Shown: positions 20,735-34,247, counted from the first letter of the stretch. The stretch is 64,000 bases of DNA from Hypholoma sublateritium FD-334 SS-4 (GCA_000827495.1 KN817596.1:36942-100941); one strand, 5' to 3'. Translations and numbers: made by a program. The notes: a model not told the origin generated them from the letters alone.

Positions 20735-23700
20735 GATGGTGTGCTCCTTGGGCGACGTCGAAGGGGTATGTAATATAGACGCGGTACAGTAGAGTTGCAT
20801 GTAGGTTAAGAAGTGCCCGCCTTTAGATTAGGTGAGGACGTTGGCAGTGGCTCACCGACTCCGCCAACCTCGGAATCTTTACGTTGGCCTGATCCCAACC
20901 CGTAACAGGCTTTTCATCAGCTTCCTTTCGCAGATCCAGACTTCAGGCCTTGTAAGTGATGTAAAAGTTAATGGTATCTATCCCGCACATGCCAGACGCC
21001 CATCGGAAGTCTACGAAATGAGTTATCATTATCCATATCAGATCAGAATAGCGTCGTGTTCTCGTCGTGTTCAAAGTCAAACAACCTCAGGCTTCAACGT
21101 CAACATACGGGCCTTTCCATTAGGGCAACTCGTATAAAAAAGGAAACTTGAAGGTCCCCTCGAAGAACAGTAACATCGATTGAGCACGAATGCAAAGCTA
21201 TCGAATGTTGATTCCTTCGGGAAGTCTACAGTATATCTTTGGCCCCTTTAATGTAGAGACATGCTAGTACCAACAGTCTAGGGGCTATTTGCGAGCAACA
21301 CTTCGAATGAGATTTTACCAACATATTCCAGTCCTACGCTGCTCACGCACGCAAAGTATCTCAGGCACACGTTCCATCGACGTCATGATCTCGCTGATCT
21401 GCGACCGTGCTCAGTCCGTATCGACGTCAAGGACGTACGTCAGTATACACACTGCCCCACAGTCTTCCCCGAGTTTACAAGCTGCAAGTTATCTACGCGG
21501 CGTAGACGCGCTCGAGCTCATCCCCCCGAATTCGGCGCCGTGCCGGAAGCCCAAGTCATAACCGAGCTGGAACGATGAAATACTAAGCTAAGTATGGTCG
21601 AAACACCTACAAAAAGACCTAAGTTGATTTAGAAGATGAATAGAAGACTCACTATCCCCGAAGATGCTATGTACATATGTATCAACTTGGTCGCCCCCAG
21701 GTCTGCCTGACCCTCCGCTGCGGATGAACGATGTCCCGATGTTGTGTTAATTAAATCTCGACGAACTCAGTCACGGTCTGCGCGTTGGTAGTGTGGAAGT
21801 TGGACTCGCGTATGAGTGGCAGTGGATAAAGGAAAAAAATTAACAATGGATGCTCTGACGAATCACAATAGGTGAAATTTTCTTTGTCGCTGGCTTTGGT
21901 AGACAGATCTGATCTGAGGTCATCGCTGCCTGCCTTGGGCGATTTGGAGCCGCCTAGACAGATACTTCGGCGCTCTGATGTTATGTTAATGATGTCAATG
22001 ATGATTCAGTGAAGAGATACTACATATCCTAATGGTCCCTTGGACTAAATATGGACTTAACGGTTACGCAAGTCTAAGTACTTAGCACCCGGCGAGAATA
22101 ACCCGCGGCCGGCGTAGGTCAGTTCATATAACATGGGAATCCATCTCGGAATTGCGTGTTATTATCAGCTCTGCGCAATCTCTACTAGATGTGCGCAACA
22201 GTTGATTAATGGCCCTTCTTTGTCTCTTTCGCCTTCTTGATACTTCAAGCTTCAAGTCTACTACCAGTCCTAGTCACGAGGATGACCCTGCACTGGCGTG
22301 CCACGTAGCATTAGATGCTGTAATATCGTGCGGAAATGGACGTTGAGGTGGAATACTGCGCAGCGGCTATCTATCCTCTCAGCGTCATAGCCAGCCGGTG
22401 CCAAGCAAGGATTGATGTTTTACGATCCGGGGTAGCTGGCTAGTACCATCTAAATCTACACACCTTCAACTACTCCACAGTGCAGCGTCTCACCTCTGCG
22501 GTCCGGGAAAACCCATACCGTAAGCAAGGCTGTATTCGCCAATCCGGTAAGCTGAGCAAGACAAGCAGCACTGCAAATTGTGCAATCAGCAGCGATTCTA
22601 GATGTGCGAATTCTAAGTCGTCTGTCTATTTATAGTACGTTAGGGTCAGGCGCGTCTAATTATAGCCGCATACGGAGAAAAAGATCAGACTTTTCGTGCA
22701 CTCATTTTGGAGATCTGGCAGAGTCTGGCGCGCACGTATCACCGAGGTGCCCACAGCCCAGACTTCTTGACTCCAAAAATACAGATCGATTACACGGCTT
22801 TGTTGATTTGTCCGCCTCCGTCCGCTCACGTCGTTGCCAGCGGCGCGGATTATCCCGCCGGTCGCACACAAGCTCTAAAGTAGCCAGCACCGCGGAGAAT
22901 TCACATTCTATTGTATCAAAGCTCCAAGGCGATTATGCTACGTATGAAGTTATATGTTGTCGTTCTTGGCAATCACTTGTTCCGGTCAAACTACGTAAAT
23001 ACATCTAGACATTTCAGGCATTGATGTCTTTGTTCTCTGTATTTCGGAGTCATCTTCCGTTGCGGCGACATGTCCTACGGGAACCGCTGTCTCGTCATTA
23101 TAGAGTGCAAGCCCGCCCTTTGCGCTCGAACGCTGTTTGGGTAGATACGATCTTCACGGGCGCGCGTGCCCACGCAGCGGAACTTGCAAAACGGGTACAA
23201 TTCCATCCGTGTCGGCGTCGAGTTCCTTATTAGACATAGTCTACATATCAAGTATCGCACCAATGCAGACGCACCGGCTATGCTGAGAGTCACTGCGGAG
23301 CATCGCTCTAAGGAGGGAGATAAGATAACTACGTATCAGTGCTGTGGCCATTTCCAAGTGGCTCCCGTCTTGCTCCCGTCCCTCGAATGTGCACTGAGCA
23401 CTGTAGATGGCACATATGCAGCGCACTAGAAATAATATTTATGTTTTACACATGTACATATACTTGATGTGTATGCTTCAGCTTTACTTCAGCTGCTTGG
23501 AAAAAACCCTGTGCTCCAATTTGGTTCCAATTGCGCTTCTATCGCGCTGTTTTTCGAATATCTGACTATTTTATTCCACAATATAAATACTGTAAACACA
23601 CATTCAAAGTCTAGGTAATTCTTTACTAATGCAGCAACTGTCCGGTACAACGTATTTCACTTTCTATACCTCTTTGGCTTATTTTACTGCGAGTCACGGC

Positions 23701-23799
23701 GCTGATGCCACCATCTCCAGTATGCCGAGCGGTGCCTGAATCGAAAGGTAGCATCGAACCCCCGCTGCTCGCGTGCAGGGCCCGTCGCCGCCTGCCCTC
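20735..23799. other. 3 kb with no confident gene
   Basis: Intergenic sequence of average composition. The longest frame (22,580-23,008, plus strand) has no domain and shows no splice partners. No inverted repeats or tandem arrays noticed. 23,430-23,600 is AT-rich. Confidence 0.35.
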
Positions 23800-25720
23800 C
23801 AAGAGCGCTTCCCGCGGACCCCCCGACATGCCCGCTGGGTCTTCCCGCCCCACGCCCCTCCGGCGTCGGCACGCGCGTACCCCGCTCCCCGCGCCGCGCG
23901 CCTCGCGTCGCTGCCTGGCGTGTGTAACTAGCTGTCTGCCACGATGCGCACGCACGCCCATATCCAGCAACATCCGATGCGCCCCGCCTCCTTCCCCTCC
24001 CTCCACCACCCGATTGCGCATCGCAGCCGAGCCGACCGCCGAGCGAGGAGGAATGTTACATCGCTGCCGGCGCCCGCAGCGCGCGCACACTTGTGCGCGC
24101 GTGCGATCGCCCGCTGTGGGCTGATTTGTTCCCATCGCTCGTCTCTCGCCGTGCTGCCCACTCCCATCGCACTACGACGATACGACCCGATTATGCATCG
24201 CAGTCCGGCGGACTGCCGAGCGAGGGCGACTATCTGCATCCCTGCGGGCGTCTGCAGCGCACGTGCACGCGCGCGCGCGGTCGTCCGCTATGTGTCAGAC
24301 TTGTACCCTTCGCTCGCTCGTTCGCCGCCCTGCCGCCTCCCACCGCACAGCGACGACACGATCCGATTACGAATCGCAGCCCGGCGGACCGCCGAGCGAG
24401 GGCTAACAAATCGCTGCGGGCGTCTGCAGCGCGCGCACGGATGCGTGCGTGCGAATGGTCGCCCGCTATGAGCGAAATGGATTCCCTCGCTCGCTCGTTC
24501 GCCGCCCTGCCACCCACCGTCCCGCTACGACGACACGATCCGATTATTCATCGCAGTGCTGCTGACCGCCGAGCGAGGGCGAATATTTGCATCCCGCAGA
24601 CGCCCGCAGCGCACGCACGCGTAAGTGCGCGCTCGCGGTCGCCCGCTATGGGCTGATTTGTTGCCTTCGCTCGCTGGCTCGCCGCGCTGCTCCCTCCTGC
24701 CGCACAGCGACAATACGACCCGATTATGCATCGACGCAGCCCGGCCGACCGCCAAGCGAGGACGACTATTTGCATCTCGCAGGCGCACGCAGCGCGCGCA
24801 CGGATGCGTGCGTGCGCGTGGTCGCCCGCTTTGGACAAAGTAGCTTTCCTCGCTCGCTCACTCGCCGCGCTGCCCCACATTGCACTCCGCCTCATCGCTC
24901 TGCGACCCATACGATGCGCCCCTGCAGCGCAGCGGTCGACCGCCGAGCGAGGTCGAATGCTTACATCCCGCAGGTGCACGCAGCGCACGCGCACGTGCAC
25001 GCGCGCGGTCGCCCGCTATGGGCATAATGATTGCCTTCGCTCGCTCCCTCGCTCGCCGTCCCTCGCTCGCCACCCTGCCCACTCCCATCGCGCCGCCTTA
25101 TCGCAGCCCGGCCAACCGTCGCGAGGACGAACAAATCCCTGCAGGCGCCCACGACGTACGCACGCGTAAGTGCGCGTGGTCGCCCGCTATGGGTGGAGTT
25201 GTTTGCCTTCGCTCCCTCGCTCGCCGCCTGCCCCCTCCCATCGCGCCGCGACGATACAGCCAGATTATTTATCGCAGATCGACAGACCACCGCGCGAGGT
25301 CGGATGCATCGCTGCGGGCGTCTGCAGCGCACGCACACTTGTACGCGCGCGCAGTCGCCCGCAGCGGGCGTGTTTATCCGCCTTCGCTCCCTCGCTCGCC
25401 GCGCTTCCCTTTCTCATCGCTCCGATTATGCGCCACCGCAGCCCAGCTGGGCGCTGAGCACCGAGCGAGGACGAATGCTGTATTATTGCCGGCGCTCGCG
25501 GCGCACGCACCCGGGCGTGCGCGCGGTCGCCCGCTGTCAGCGGATTTGTTACCTTCGCTCGCGCACTCGCCGATCTGCCCACCTTGCACCGCAATATATA
25601 ACACGATGCGTGACGCAGCCCATCTGCGCGGTGAGCACCGAGCGCGGACGAATGCCCCATCGCTGTCGGCGCCCGCCCGCTATAGATTAACATCTGACCC
25701 CGCTCGCTGGTTCGCCGCCC
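23800..25720 (-). repeat. About 180-bp satellite, right array, ten units
   Basis: Tandem units seen on the plus strand as GCCGAGCGAGG-like blocks near 24,029, 24,213, 24,390, 24,568, 24,749, 24,939, 25,108, 25,295, 25,465 and 25,645, a spacing of about 169-190 bp. Each unit also has CGCCCGCTATGGG, CTTCGCTCGCTCG and CGATTATGCATCGCAG. Orientation is opposite to the left array. Long open frames through the array are a by-product of its GC-rich, period-divisible-by-three sequence, not genes. Confidence 0.85.
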
Positions 25721-26760
25721 GTTGCACCGCCATCTGCACCCTCCGCGCGTACACAGAGACCCATATCCAAGTCCGCAGCGCACGCATCTGTCCCCACTCC
25801 CCACACCGCTTCCCATCAGGGTGTGGGAAGGCGTACAATGGATGCTCGACATCGCTAGTGCGCGGCTGGCGTATACACGTAAATTCCCACGCCACATCAT
25901 GGCGGACGAACGTGTTGCCTTCATCACATAACGAACGCGCGCGAAGCGTTACACCGTACGCACGGCATCGCGATCGCCGCCCGCCGCCGACGGGCGCCTA
26001 AGTAGTCAATGAAGTAAAGAGCTGTCGGGGCGTCGTGCACATACGATTGGCGGTAATGATTAGCGCCACGGTGCCGCTTAAGCGCCGGAACATCATTCCG
26101 AACGGCGCATTGTGATTGCACCCAAGACCTACACCGCGGCGTGCGATGCGTACTCGATTCGTCGCGTCTAACCGCAAAGGAATCCACCGCGTCGGACGAG
26201 AGAGCGACGGCGCACGAGAGCGATGCGCGATGCGCGCACTCACATATTCGTAAATCTACGTCGTTTATTATTGCATATTTCTCGTCCACTCGAGATTCTG
26301 TTTGTTTATAAGAGCGAAATAACATTTAATCTACCCACTATAATGTTTTCACATAAAATAGACAATACAGCATCTCTCGATACTGGAGAACGGCACTTTC
26401 GGATATCTCCGACCAGATAACTTCCCAGCAAAAACGCCGGTAAACCCTATGCGTCTACTTCTTATGGAAAGTCCATTAAGTATGTCATGACAAAAACTAA
26501 TCGCGGAATAGAGTTAGAGTGGTCTCGTGAACAAACTAAACATACACACTCGCAATCGCGAAGCCCTCAGCGCTCTGACGCTTCCAAATGAAACAGAAGC
26601 CCCGGAAGTCCGTCTGCCTTATAGCGCAAATTCTCATCGCTGCTTCCGTGCCCACATTCCTGGCACGCTCGGACAATCATACAGTCGGGCATATACGATA
26701 CGTAATGGTCTCGTGCGCAGGTCGAGCAAAAATACGGCGCCTGCGCACGGGGCAATGCGC
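25720..26760. repeat. Inverted repeat, right arm, outer part
   Basis: Reverse complement of 4,326-4,560 (at about 25,800-26,010) followed directly by reverse complement of 1-790 (at about 26,045-26,760). The 3.5 kb that separates these blocks in the left arm, including the peptide genes, is missing here. Confidence 0.8.
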
Positions 26761-27021
26761 ATGCCGTCATTGTCCCCTTTAGCTATGTTTTCCTTGCTCG
26801 CGGTGATTCCCATAGCCTATGCGTGGGGGGGGGACGCAATCAGCGTACTGCTGCGCGCCAACTTGAGCGTTAAGTACGCATCACGCACGACCGCGCAGCG
26901 CAGCGCGGGCGTCGCACACGCAATCATCAATCATACCGTCACAGATAGCGGACATATAAGGTTTACAACCCCGGAGGGGACAAGCGAATATATACGCTCT
27001 TCTCCGCTTCGCGCTATCTAA
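26755..27021 (+). CDS. Candidate small secreted protein (88 aa), weak
   Basis: The frame begins MRMPSLSPLAMFSLLAVIP and continues IAYAWGG, which looks like a signal peptide with cleavage after AYA. The rest (about 65 residues) has no cysteine and no recognised motif. It lies just outside the right arm of the inverted repeat, in a position comparable to peptide gene copy 2 relative to its own copy of the same repeat unit. A run of nine or ten G near 26,825 would make the frame sensitive to sequencing error. No codon bias or splice evidence. This may be chance. Confidence 0.2.
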   Translation: MRMPSLSPLAMFSLLAVIPIAYAWGGDAISVLLRANLSVKYASRTTAQRSAGVAHAIINHTVTDSGHIRFTTPEGTSEYIRSSPLRAI

Positions 27022-30000
27022 TCGCGCAGCGCTCCCACTGCTGTCTCGGCGTCCCGACGCTGCCCGGACGCGCCGCGGGCGATCAGTGCATACTCGGCAT
27101 CGCCAGCGTGCAGGGCCTCAACCGGCGTATGCGCCGCCTACAAGCGACGACGATACTGCGTCTATCGTTAACTTCTTTCATTCCGTCGGATGACCAGCAC
27201 TCGGTAACCGCGTAAAGATCCCCTGTTGATTTCTCGCGATGTGGCGCTGGCAGCTTACAGGGACAAAGACACTGTATAATATATCCATTAGCCAGCAGTG
27301 ACGTTGGCAGCGACGGCCATAGATCTAATCTAAGCTTTGTAAAGGGGCTTGCTGGTTCATTTTAATACGTACCTACAACAAAAATCAGACATAGTTACAT
27401 AGCTAACCTACGTAGTGCTGATGTATCGTTCGCGCCAATGATGATCCACAGGGATCACTTACCTTACCATTCTCGAACGTTCGAACTGCGCATATACCCA
27501 AATCGACGCTGCACGCCCGGCGAGATCCCCCGTGGCGGCGCGCACTGCACCCGTGCAGCTTCGCGCGCTATTCCTAGCGTGGCTGCCCCTTCTCAATAGA
27601 CGATGCGTAGATTAGATAGCGCCTCGCTCCGGGGCCTGTGTCGTCGCAATGCATTCTCGAATTTAATATGAGCGACTGCCACGGATTGAATTATGTTGCA
27701 TTTCGAATTACTGGACGGATGCCGGAGGGTTTCTCCGCAGGCTGCCACGTCGCGGTGGATGTCGGGCTGGTTGGTGAGCATCGGCGGGCTAAGAATAAAT
27801 CGTGCCACCCGGCAGCTGCTTGCCGTTATGGTGCCAGCGATGTAAAGATGTAAGCGATATGCGGCGGTATCACCATACAATCGCAGAGCCTATGCCACAC
27901 CCATGAACACAGCAGGGCGATGACGCAGATTTAATTCTCTGTGAGGATAAGACACCCTCCTTCCACTCTGAAACCAGGGCATGAAGGTGTGCCGATGCAT
28001 AAACATGTCCAACGGTGCGAATTCGAACACACTTGCCGTGTAAGTATTCTATCCATAGCCTAGCACAAATCTAATAATAATGTAATAGCCTACGGCGAAT
28101 AAGATGAAATTCTTGCTTGAGCAGCGTACAATTGCGCGCCTCATTTGGGGGGGTTTGAACACAGGTACGCCATCTGGTATACCCTGAACCCAGGCTTCTT
28201 ACGTTCATATTGTTACTTGTGTTGCCGACTAAACGCGCGGCGGGAACTCCGGGCCGGCTGGCCGCGGGGCTGCTGTAAAGTTGGCCTAGGCTGTTGAGCA
28301 GCCTTAAGTATACCTATTAAGTATTCCCGAGGGGATGTGCACTCTACAGTGATATTTGACACTTGCGATGTGTTCGGGACGGGGCGTGGCGCTTGACTAC
28401 ATCATAAAATTTCTAGAGGATCTTACTTGGACGCGCTGGCTGGGCCAAGATCTGCCAGTGTGGAGCACAGAAAGAATTTCTCCGACGGGTGAGATTCTGT
28501 TAGGATTCAACCTTCTGACGGTTTCGTTGAGGATTCAGTGGTCTACAGCACACCGAGTATCTCGGATGGCTTTGACTTGTGCGTTTGGTACTATGCAAGG
28601 TGTACGCCACCCGGCGGTGCAGCGGGAGGGATGGAAGACGCCCCCGAAGAACACAATATATCTGTGCGCGTGATTAATTTTCACACTCTGACAATCCCCG
28701 GAGTCGCCGCCAAGTACAGCCATTATGAGCTTGGTAGAGTATTTTTACAGTTTCTCCGAAGGATGGAGAAAAGGTGTGTTTACACGCTGATCGAACTTTG
28801 TCTAACTGACGTTTTTGCGTTTTGCGTTGGCTTTAGCTATTTGTTGGACAAACATGGACAACTGGGGACAGATGCACGCATATACATATCTGTCCGGCGT
28901 AGCTGCAAGCGTTATAGATGTGGGAAGCTCCGAGTCGCAGAAGATGTTTTGGGAGAATATGGAGAACACCAAGAGAACACCCCAAATAGTGCAGTAGCCA
29001 CGATTATAACGGCGCCCGGGATCACCGTAGCCAGGCCCCGAAAGCTATACCGGCCTGCATACACAAATGATTTAGTACATCGACGAGGAGGTCGACGACC
29101 TCGACGACGGAGGTTACCAGAGGTTACCATTGATAATAATGCTTCCTGAAATTTAGGTTGCGGTACATATGTACATTTGAAGGCCCTTGTAAAAAATTGA
29201 AATTGAATCATTGGCATTGACAAATGCGATAAACGCAATCGATCTGCGGTCGCTGTCATCTCGAAACAAGACAGGGGCGATGCTCTCGTCTCCGCCAACG
29301 ACCATCGTTACTGAAACAGGTTCTCAAAAGATATGGACAATAAAGATTGGTAGCACTTCCTTCATGCCCTTTATGCTTTTTTGACTCTGAGTATAAGGAA
29401 CCGCAAACTAGACGCGCACCCATCCTCGAGCGCTATGCTAGTGATGCGCTTCCAAGCGGTGATGCGTTGATGGCCCTGAACTCAGAACTGGAGCCGCAGA
29501 TCATAAGCACGTTTAGCCCACGTGCGGAGGCAGTACTGATAATCTCCTATAACGCCACTTGGCAAAGACCTTTCCGGTTCAGTTATGCCTCTACAGTTGT
29601 GGCACGGAGACGGGGCTCCATCGGACTATGTCATGATGTAGTCTCCCGGACGGCAAAACAAAAATCTCGATGGAACTGGCGAAATTAAATATATCAAATC
29701 CTGAGGACCGAGTTGCGAGATCGACCTGGGGTAGTCAAGGGTAGTCAGCATGCCTGGTTTGTATAACTCGACACGGGCTACGTAAAAGCAAGTAGTAATT
29801 CTTTGCGACCGTGTCCACTGAGAGTCACTACATTCACTACATTTATCAATTTATTTGATGCCGTCGTTGCACCGCAACCCCTCCGAATTTGTAATTTGCT
29901 AAGTACCATTCCAGTGTGCTGATCCTCCCAAAGCCGGTGAGCTGTGGCAATTATTACATGGCCCGTAATTTCACATATGACAATAAAGTCACTGCTACAC

Positions 30001-30750
30001 TTGGTAACAGAGCGGCGGACATATGCGTACCGTCCGAGTACAGACATATTATATTCAATACAAAACGACAAGCACTTATCAATTTCAGATCACTCCATTC
30101 AGCCAACATTCGGTATGAATTACATCGCTTGAGTCTATAGGCGTTGGTAGCTGAAATCGTTATGATCAAGGACGGGTGGACAAAGGGCTGAAGCTGAGCG
30201 CTGAAGGCTTGAAACATCCACCGGCCTAGCGATACTAATGATCAAGCTATGTCGAAGTAAGACGGTGTGAGGCTGTATGAGGGCGTTGGTGATCTTATCG
30301 AGTATCCGACCATTGTCAATTCTCCTGGTCATGAGAGATCAAGTTGACGTGAGATCCCAGAAAAGTTCCTTAGTGAACAACATATTGTTATCGGCGATCA
30401 GGAGTACACTGTGCCGCTCGCTGTTGGTTCGCTGTAAGCGCGCCCTGCTTCGACGATGTTTATGACGAGTAGCGTGCTACGCGTAGGATTCCCTGGCTAT
30501 TTTAGCCATCCAGCTCGTGATTGAAGCTTAAAGTTGAGGAGCATAAATACCGGACGCGTCGAAGACGCGCCGTGAGAAATGCTGCTTTCGGCCTGAAATG
30601 CCGAAGTGCCGGAGAAGTTGGCGTCATCTTGCGACTTGCGACCATCTGCACTCTGCCTTACAAATGCTAATTTTCGTCCACGGTCGCCATTCGATTGTCA
30701 TAAAACGCCCGAAAGCAACAAAATGAACTTTCGCAAGATACCACGCACTC
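27022..30750. other. 3.7 kb with no confident gene
   Basis: Frames of 60-200 codons occur on both strands, the longest at 28,538-29,149 (plus). Around 28,356-28,997 several plus-strand frames can be partly joined by GT-AG pairs, but I could not build a phase-consistent model or recognise a family. This may be a decayed gene. The last 200 bp must contain the amidohydrolase promoter. Confidence 0.35.
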
Positions 30751-33700
30751 ATGCCAAAGAACGGGGCGCCCATCGCACGACCGGACGACGGCGGCTCTAG
30801 AAGGGGGAAGATATGGCGAAGGATCTTTCTCTTTTCGCTCTGTGCTGCAGTCGCGCAGCTCGTTTATACAATCCTGCCTGTGGGCATCACGTCTCGGCGC
30901 GAGATTCGCCTGAATACTCAACGCGCTGAACTACTTGCGAAATGCGCCAGCATTCATACTCCGGCGGGTCCACCGGAGAGCTACAGCACATCGTCGCGCG
31001 TGAGCAGTGGTAGCGACCGATGGGTCCCCGGAACGCCACCGACGCTGTTGAGAAACGCGAAGATATGGACTGGAGCGCGGAATGGAACTGAAATCGTCTA
31101 TGGAGACATCCTCCTCGACAAGGGATTGATTGTTGCCGTGGGCTACATACCTCCTAGTCTTCTCTCAGCTGCATCGGAAAGAGCGGGAGAGTTAATAGTC
31201 CAAAATCTAGGAGGAAAGTGGATTACCCCTGGAATAGTGGACTTGCATTCGCATCTTGGGGTCTCTAGCGCACCTGGTCTATCTGGTATGTTTTCGACCA
31301 ACTAGCGACATTGTGCTCACGAGTTCCAGGTTCTTCGGATGGGAACTCGAGGAAGAACCCAATTCTTCCCTGGTTGCGAAGCATCGACGGTCTGAATACG
31401 CATGATGCAGCATATGAACTGGCTATAGCAGGAGGGGTCACAACCGCTCAAGTTCTGCCCGGTAGTGCGAATAACATAGGCGGGCAATCATTTGTAATCA
31501 AACTACGGTCCACTGCAGAACGCTCTGCGACTTCGAAGGTCATCGAACCCCCGCTTAGCCTCACACATTCTTCGAACACAACAGAATACATCAGATGGAG
31601 GCACATGAAGCACGCATGTGGTGAGTCCCGTAATGATTTATGCGTTTTGGAGCATTCTCGTGACTGAGTTCGCCTTGATCTGCAGGAGAAAATCCGGATA
31701 GGTTATATAGTCAGACACGGATGGATGGACAGTGGAACTTCCGAAATGCCTACAACGAAGCACGCAAGATCCGTGATGCACAAGATGCTTTCTGCAGCAA
31801 AGTCGACGCTGGAGCCTGGGAGGTATTGGAAGCTGATGGGCCCGTTGAATTTCCAGATGATCTGCAATGGGAGTCTTTAGTCGATGTCCTGCGGGGACGA
31901 GTTAAGGTACATCCCAATCTCTTAATACTGATCTCCATGATTCAGTGACACATTTTAGCTATCAATCCATTGCTACGAAGCTGTCGATCTCGATGGAATT
32001 GTCCGCCTCTCAAATGAATTCCAATTCCCGGTCGCATCTTTTCACCACGCAGGAGAAACTTACCTCGTACCTGATTTGTTGAAAAAGACATGGGTGTGTT
32101 CCCTTTGATTCAGGGTAACATGCGCCGTGCTCACACTGCAGTACAGGGTGGAGCACCATCCATCGCGTTGTTCGCCAACAATTTCAGAAAGAAACGCGAA
32201 GCTTACCGTGGTTCCGAATTCGCTCCTCGCGTCCTCGCCGAAGACGGAATTCCGGTTGTCATGAAGGTATACAATTTGCGTTTCACGCAAGTCTGTTCAT
32301 TGACTAATTATCAAACAACATTAGTCCGATCATCCAGTACTCAATAGCCGCTACCTACTTTATGAAGCTCAACAAGCGCATTATTTTGGGCTGAATCCTG
32401 CATTAGCTCTTGCATCAGTTACTTCGGTGCCTGCTCGTGCTGCTGGACTTGGACATCGGGTCGGAACAATCGCCGAAGGTCAATTATTGGACTGCTGTTA
32501 CAAATCTACGAGACGCTCATTTCTTTTCCTGTAGGATACGATGCTGGTATGTTTTACGTACTCCTGAGCTCAGTATCGACCTGATGCCCCAGGCCAGATA
32601 TCGTTGTCTGGGATTCCCATCCTCTCGCTCTCGGTGCAACACCAATTCAGGTGTACATCGATGGTATTGCTCAACTTAAAGGAACCATTTCTCTTTCGAA
32701 ACCTGCAGAATTCCAAGACCTCCCCGCTACGCCAGACTGGGATAAAGAAAAAAACTCCACTGTAGAATGGGAGGGGCTCCCTCCACTCACGGGGGACAAG
32801 CTTTCAGGTAGGGTGAGGATCACAGGCGTCAAGGCTTTGGTCGGCTTTGACAACCTTAGCGATGAACCGAGACTCGAGACAGCTTTCGACGTCAGCGTAA
32901 ATTACCCTGATGGCAGGACTGTGATCGTCGAACAGGGCCAAATAATCTGTACCGAAGGCCCCGCAGAGGATTGTTCCGATGCATCTTTGACCGGCGCGCA
33001 AGATGCGATAGTCATTGATCTGGATGGCGGTGCTATAGGACCGGGGCTCACAACATACGGCTCCCCCCTTGGGCTCGTTGAGATACGTCTTGAACCGTCT
33101 ACGAACGACGGGCCGGTGCTCGACCCGCTCAATGATGGCGATTTGCCTGCTCTCATCGCCGACACAGGTCTGATCCGAGCCGTCGATGGCCTTGCTTTTG
33201 AAGGGCGGGGAGCGCTGTATGTTATCTCAGCTTAGTCCGTGCTGCCATGCTGATCTGCATTGTGCAGCCTCGCATATCGCTCAGGCGTGACGACGGCGAT
33301 CACCGCGCCAACGGGGTCTGGCTTCTTGCGCGGAGTATCAACAGCATTCCGGCTTGGAGCGCCCCATGCCCTCTCCAGGGGCGCGATCATACAGCAAGAA
33401 ACCGCGGTGCACTTCTCGTTAAGCTTCAGCCAGAAAGTTAGCGTCAGCACGCAAGTTGCAACTCTACGAGCACTGCTCTTTGGAGATGCGGAAGAATCAG
33501 GGCAGATAGGAGCTACGGTGATGAAGGTTCGCGAAGTAGGTATTTTTCATTCATACTTTCATATCTGGATTTAACTTGACCGCCATCAGGGAAAAGCGCC
33601 CTTAGTCATCTCTGTTGAGAATGCAGATATCATAGCTACATTGCTCGAGCTAAAGGCAGACTACGAAAAGTCAACAGGAAATACACTCAAACTTACATTC

Positions 33701-34247
33701 TCGGGTGCTTCAGAGGCACACCTTCTAGCGCAAGAGATTGCCGACGCTGGTGTCAGTGTTATTTTGACGTCACCGAGACCATATCCCGGGAACTGGGAAA
33801 AAAGGAGGATGTAAGTACATTTCGTTGACCAATTGTAAAAATCTTTGTGATTAATATTATCCTGTTTTAGCCTCCCTGGTCCGCCGCTATCCCAGGAAAG
33901 CGCTGTGACAGTACTTCTGAAAGCCGGCGTGAATGTGGCGATTGGTGTCACAGACGAATCCGCTGCACGAAACACTCGATTCGACATTGCCTGGGTGAGT
34001 CTGGGCGCTAGACCGACACGACCCGTCCTCTGACTCTGCTTAGGTGGCACTGGAGGCGAACGGTACCATCAGCAAATCAGAGGCCTTGGCACTTGCATCG
34101 ACGAATCTGCACAAGGCCCTGGGTCTCGAACGATCTCGCTTCTTGATTCCGGATCTGGTGCTGTACCGGGGTGGTAACGTCTTGGACTTCCACAGCAAGC
34201 CTGTCGGGGTGATTTCCGCGGCGGCTAGAGTTGTTGAAACATTTTGA
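30751..34247 (+). CDS. Membrane-anchored double amidohydrolase (imidazolonepropionase-like, 967 aa)
   Basis: Twelve exons: 30751-31285, 31330-31620, 31686-31906, 31959-32093, 32147-32266, 32325-32478, 32535-32546, 32598-33216, 33268-33535, 33590-33810, 33871-33994, 34044-34247; all phases agree. Residues about 23-44 form one hydrophobic anchor after a basic start, so the enzyme probably faces the lumen or exterior. Then comes a metallo-dependent hydrolase module with WITPGIVDLHSHLG (metal His pair), HCYEAVD and FHHAGE (later His ligands) and KSDHPVLNSRYL (Asp), ending GLGHRVGTIAEGYDADIVVWD. A second, similar module follows (GPGLTTYGSPLG, YRSGVTTAITAP, IGVTDESAARNT, LGLERSRFLIPDLVLY). It lacks the HxH pair, so it may be non-catalytic. 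Substrate unknown; this two-module form is known in fungal genomes as uncharacterised amidohydrolases. One exon is only 12 nt. Confidence 0.88.

Noticed and set aside
24880..26001. Long open frames (up to 373 codons) through the satellite
   Set aside because: They follow the repeat period, have no domains, and equally long frames exist on the opposite strand.
28356..29149. A multi-exon gene on the plus strand
   Set aside because: Some segments look protein-like, but no phase-consistent exon chain or family could be found.
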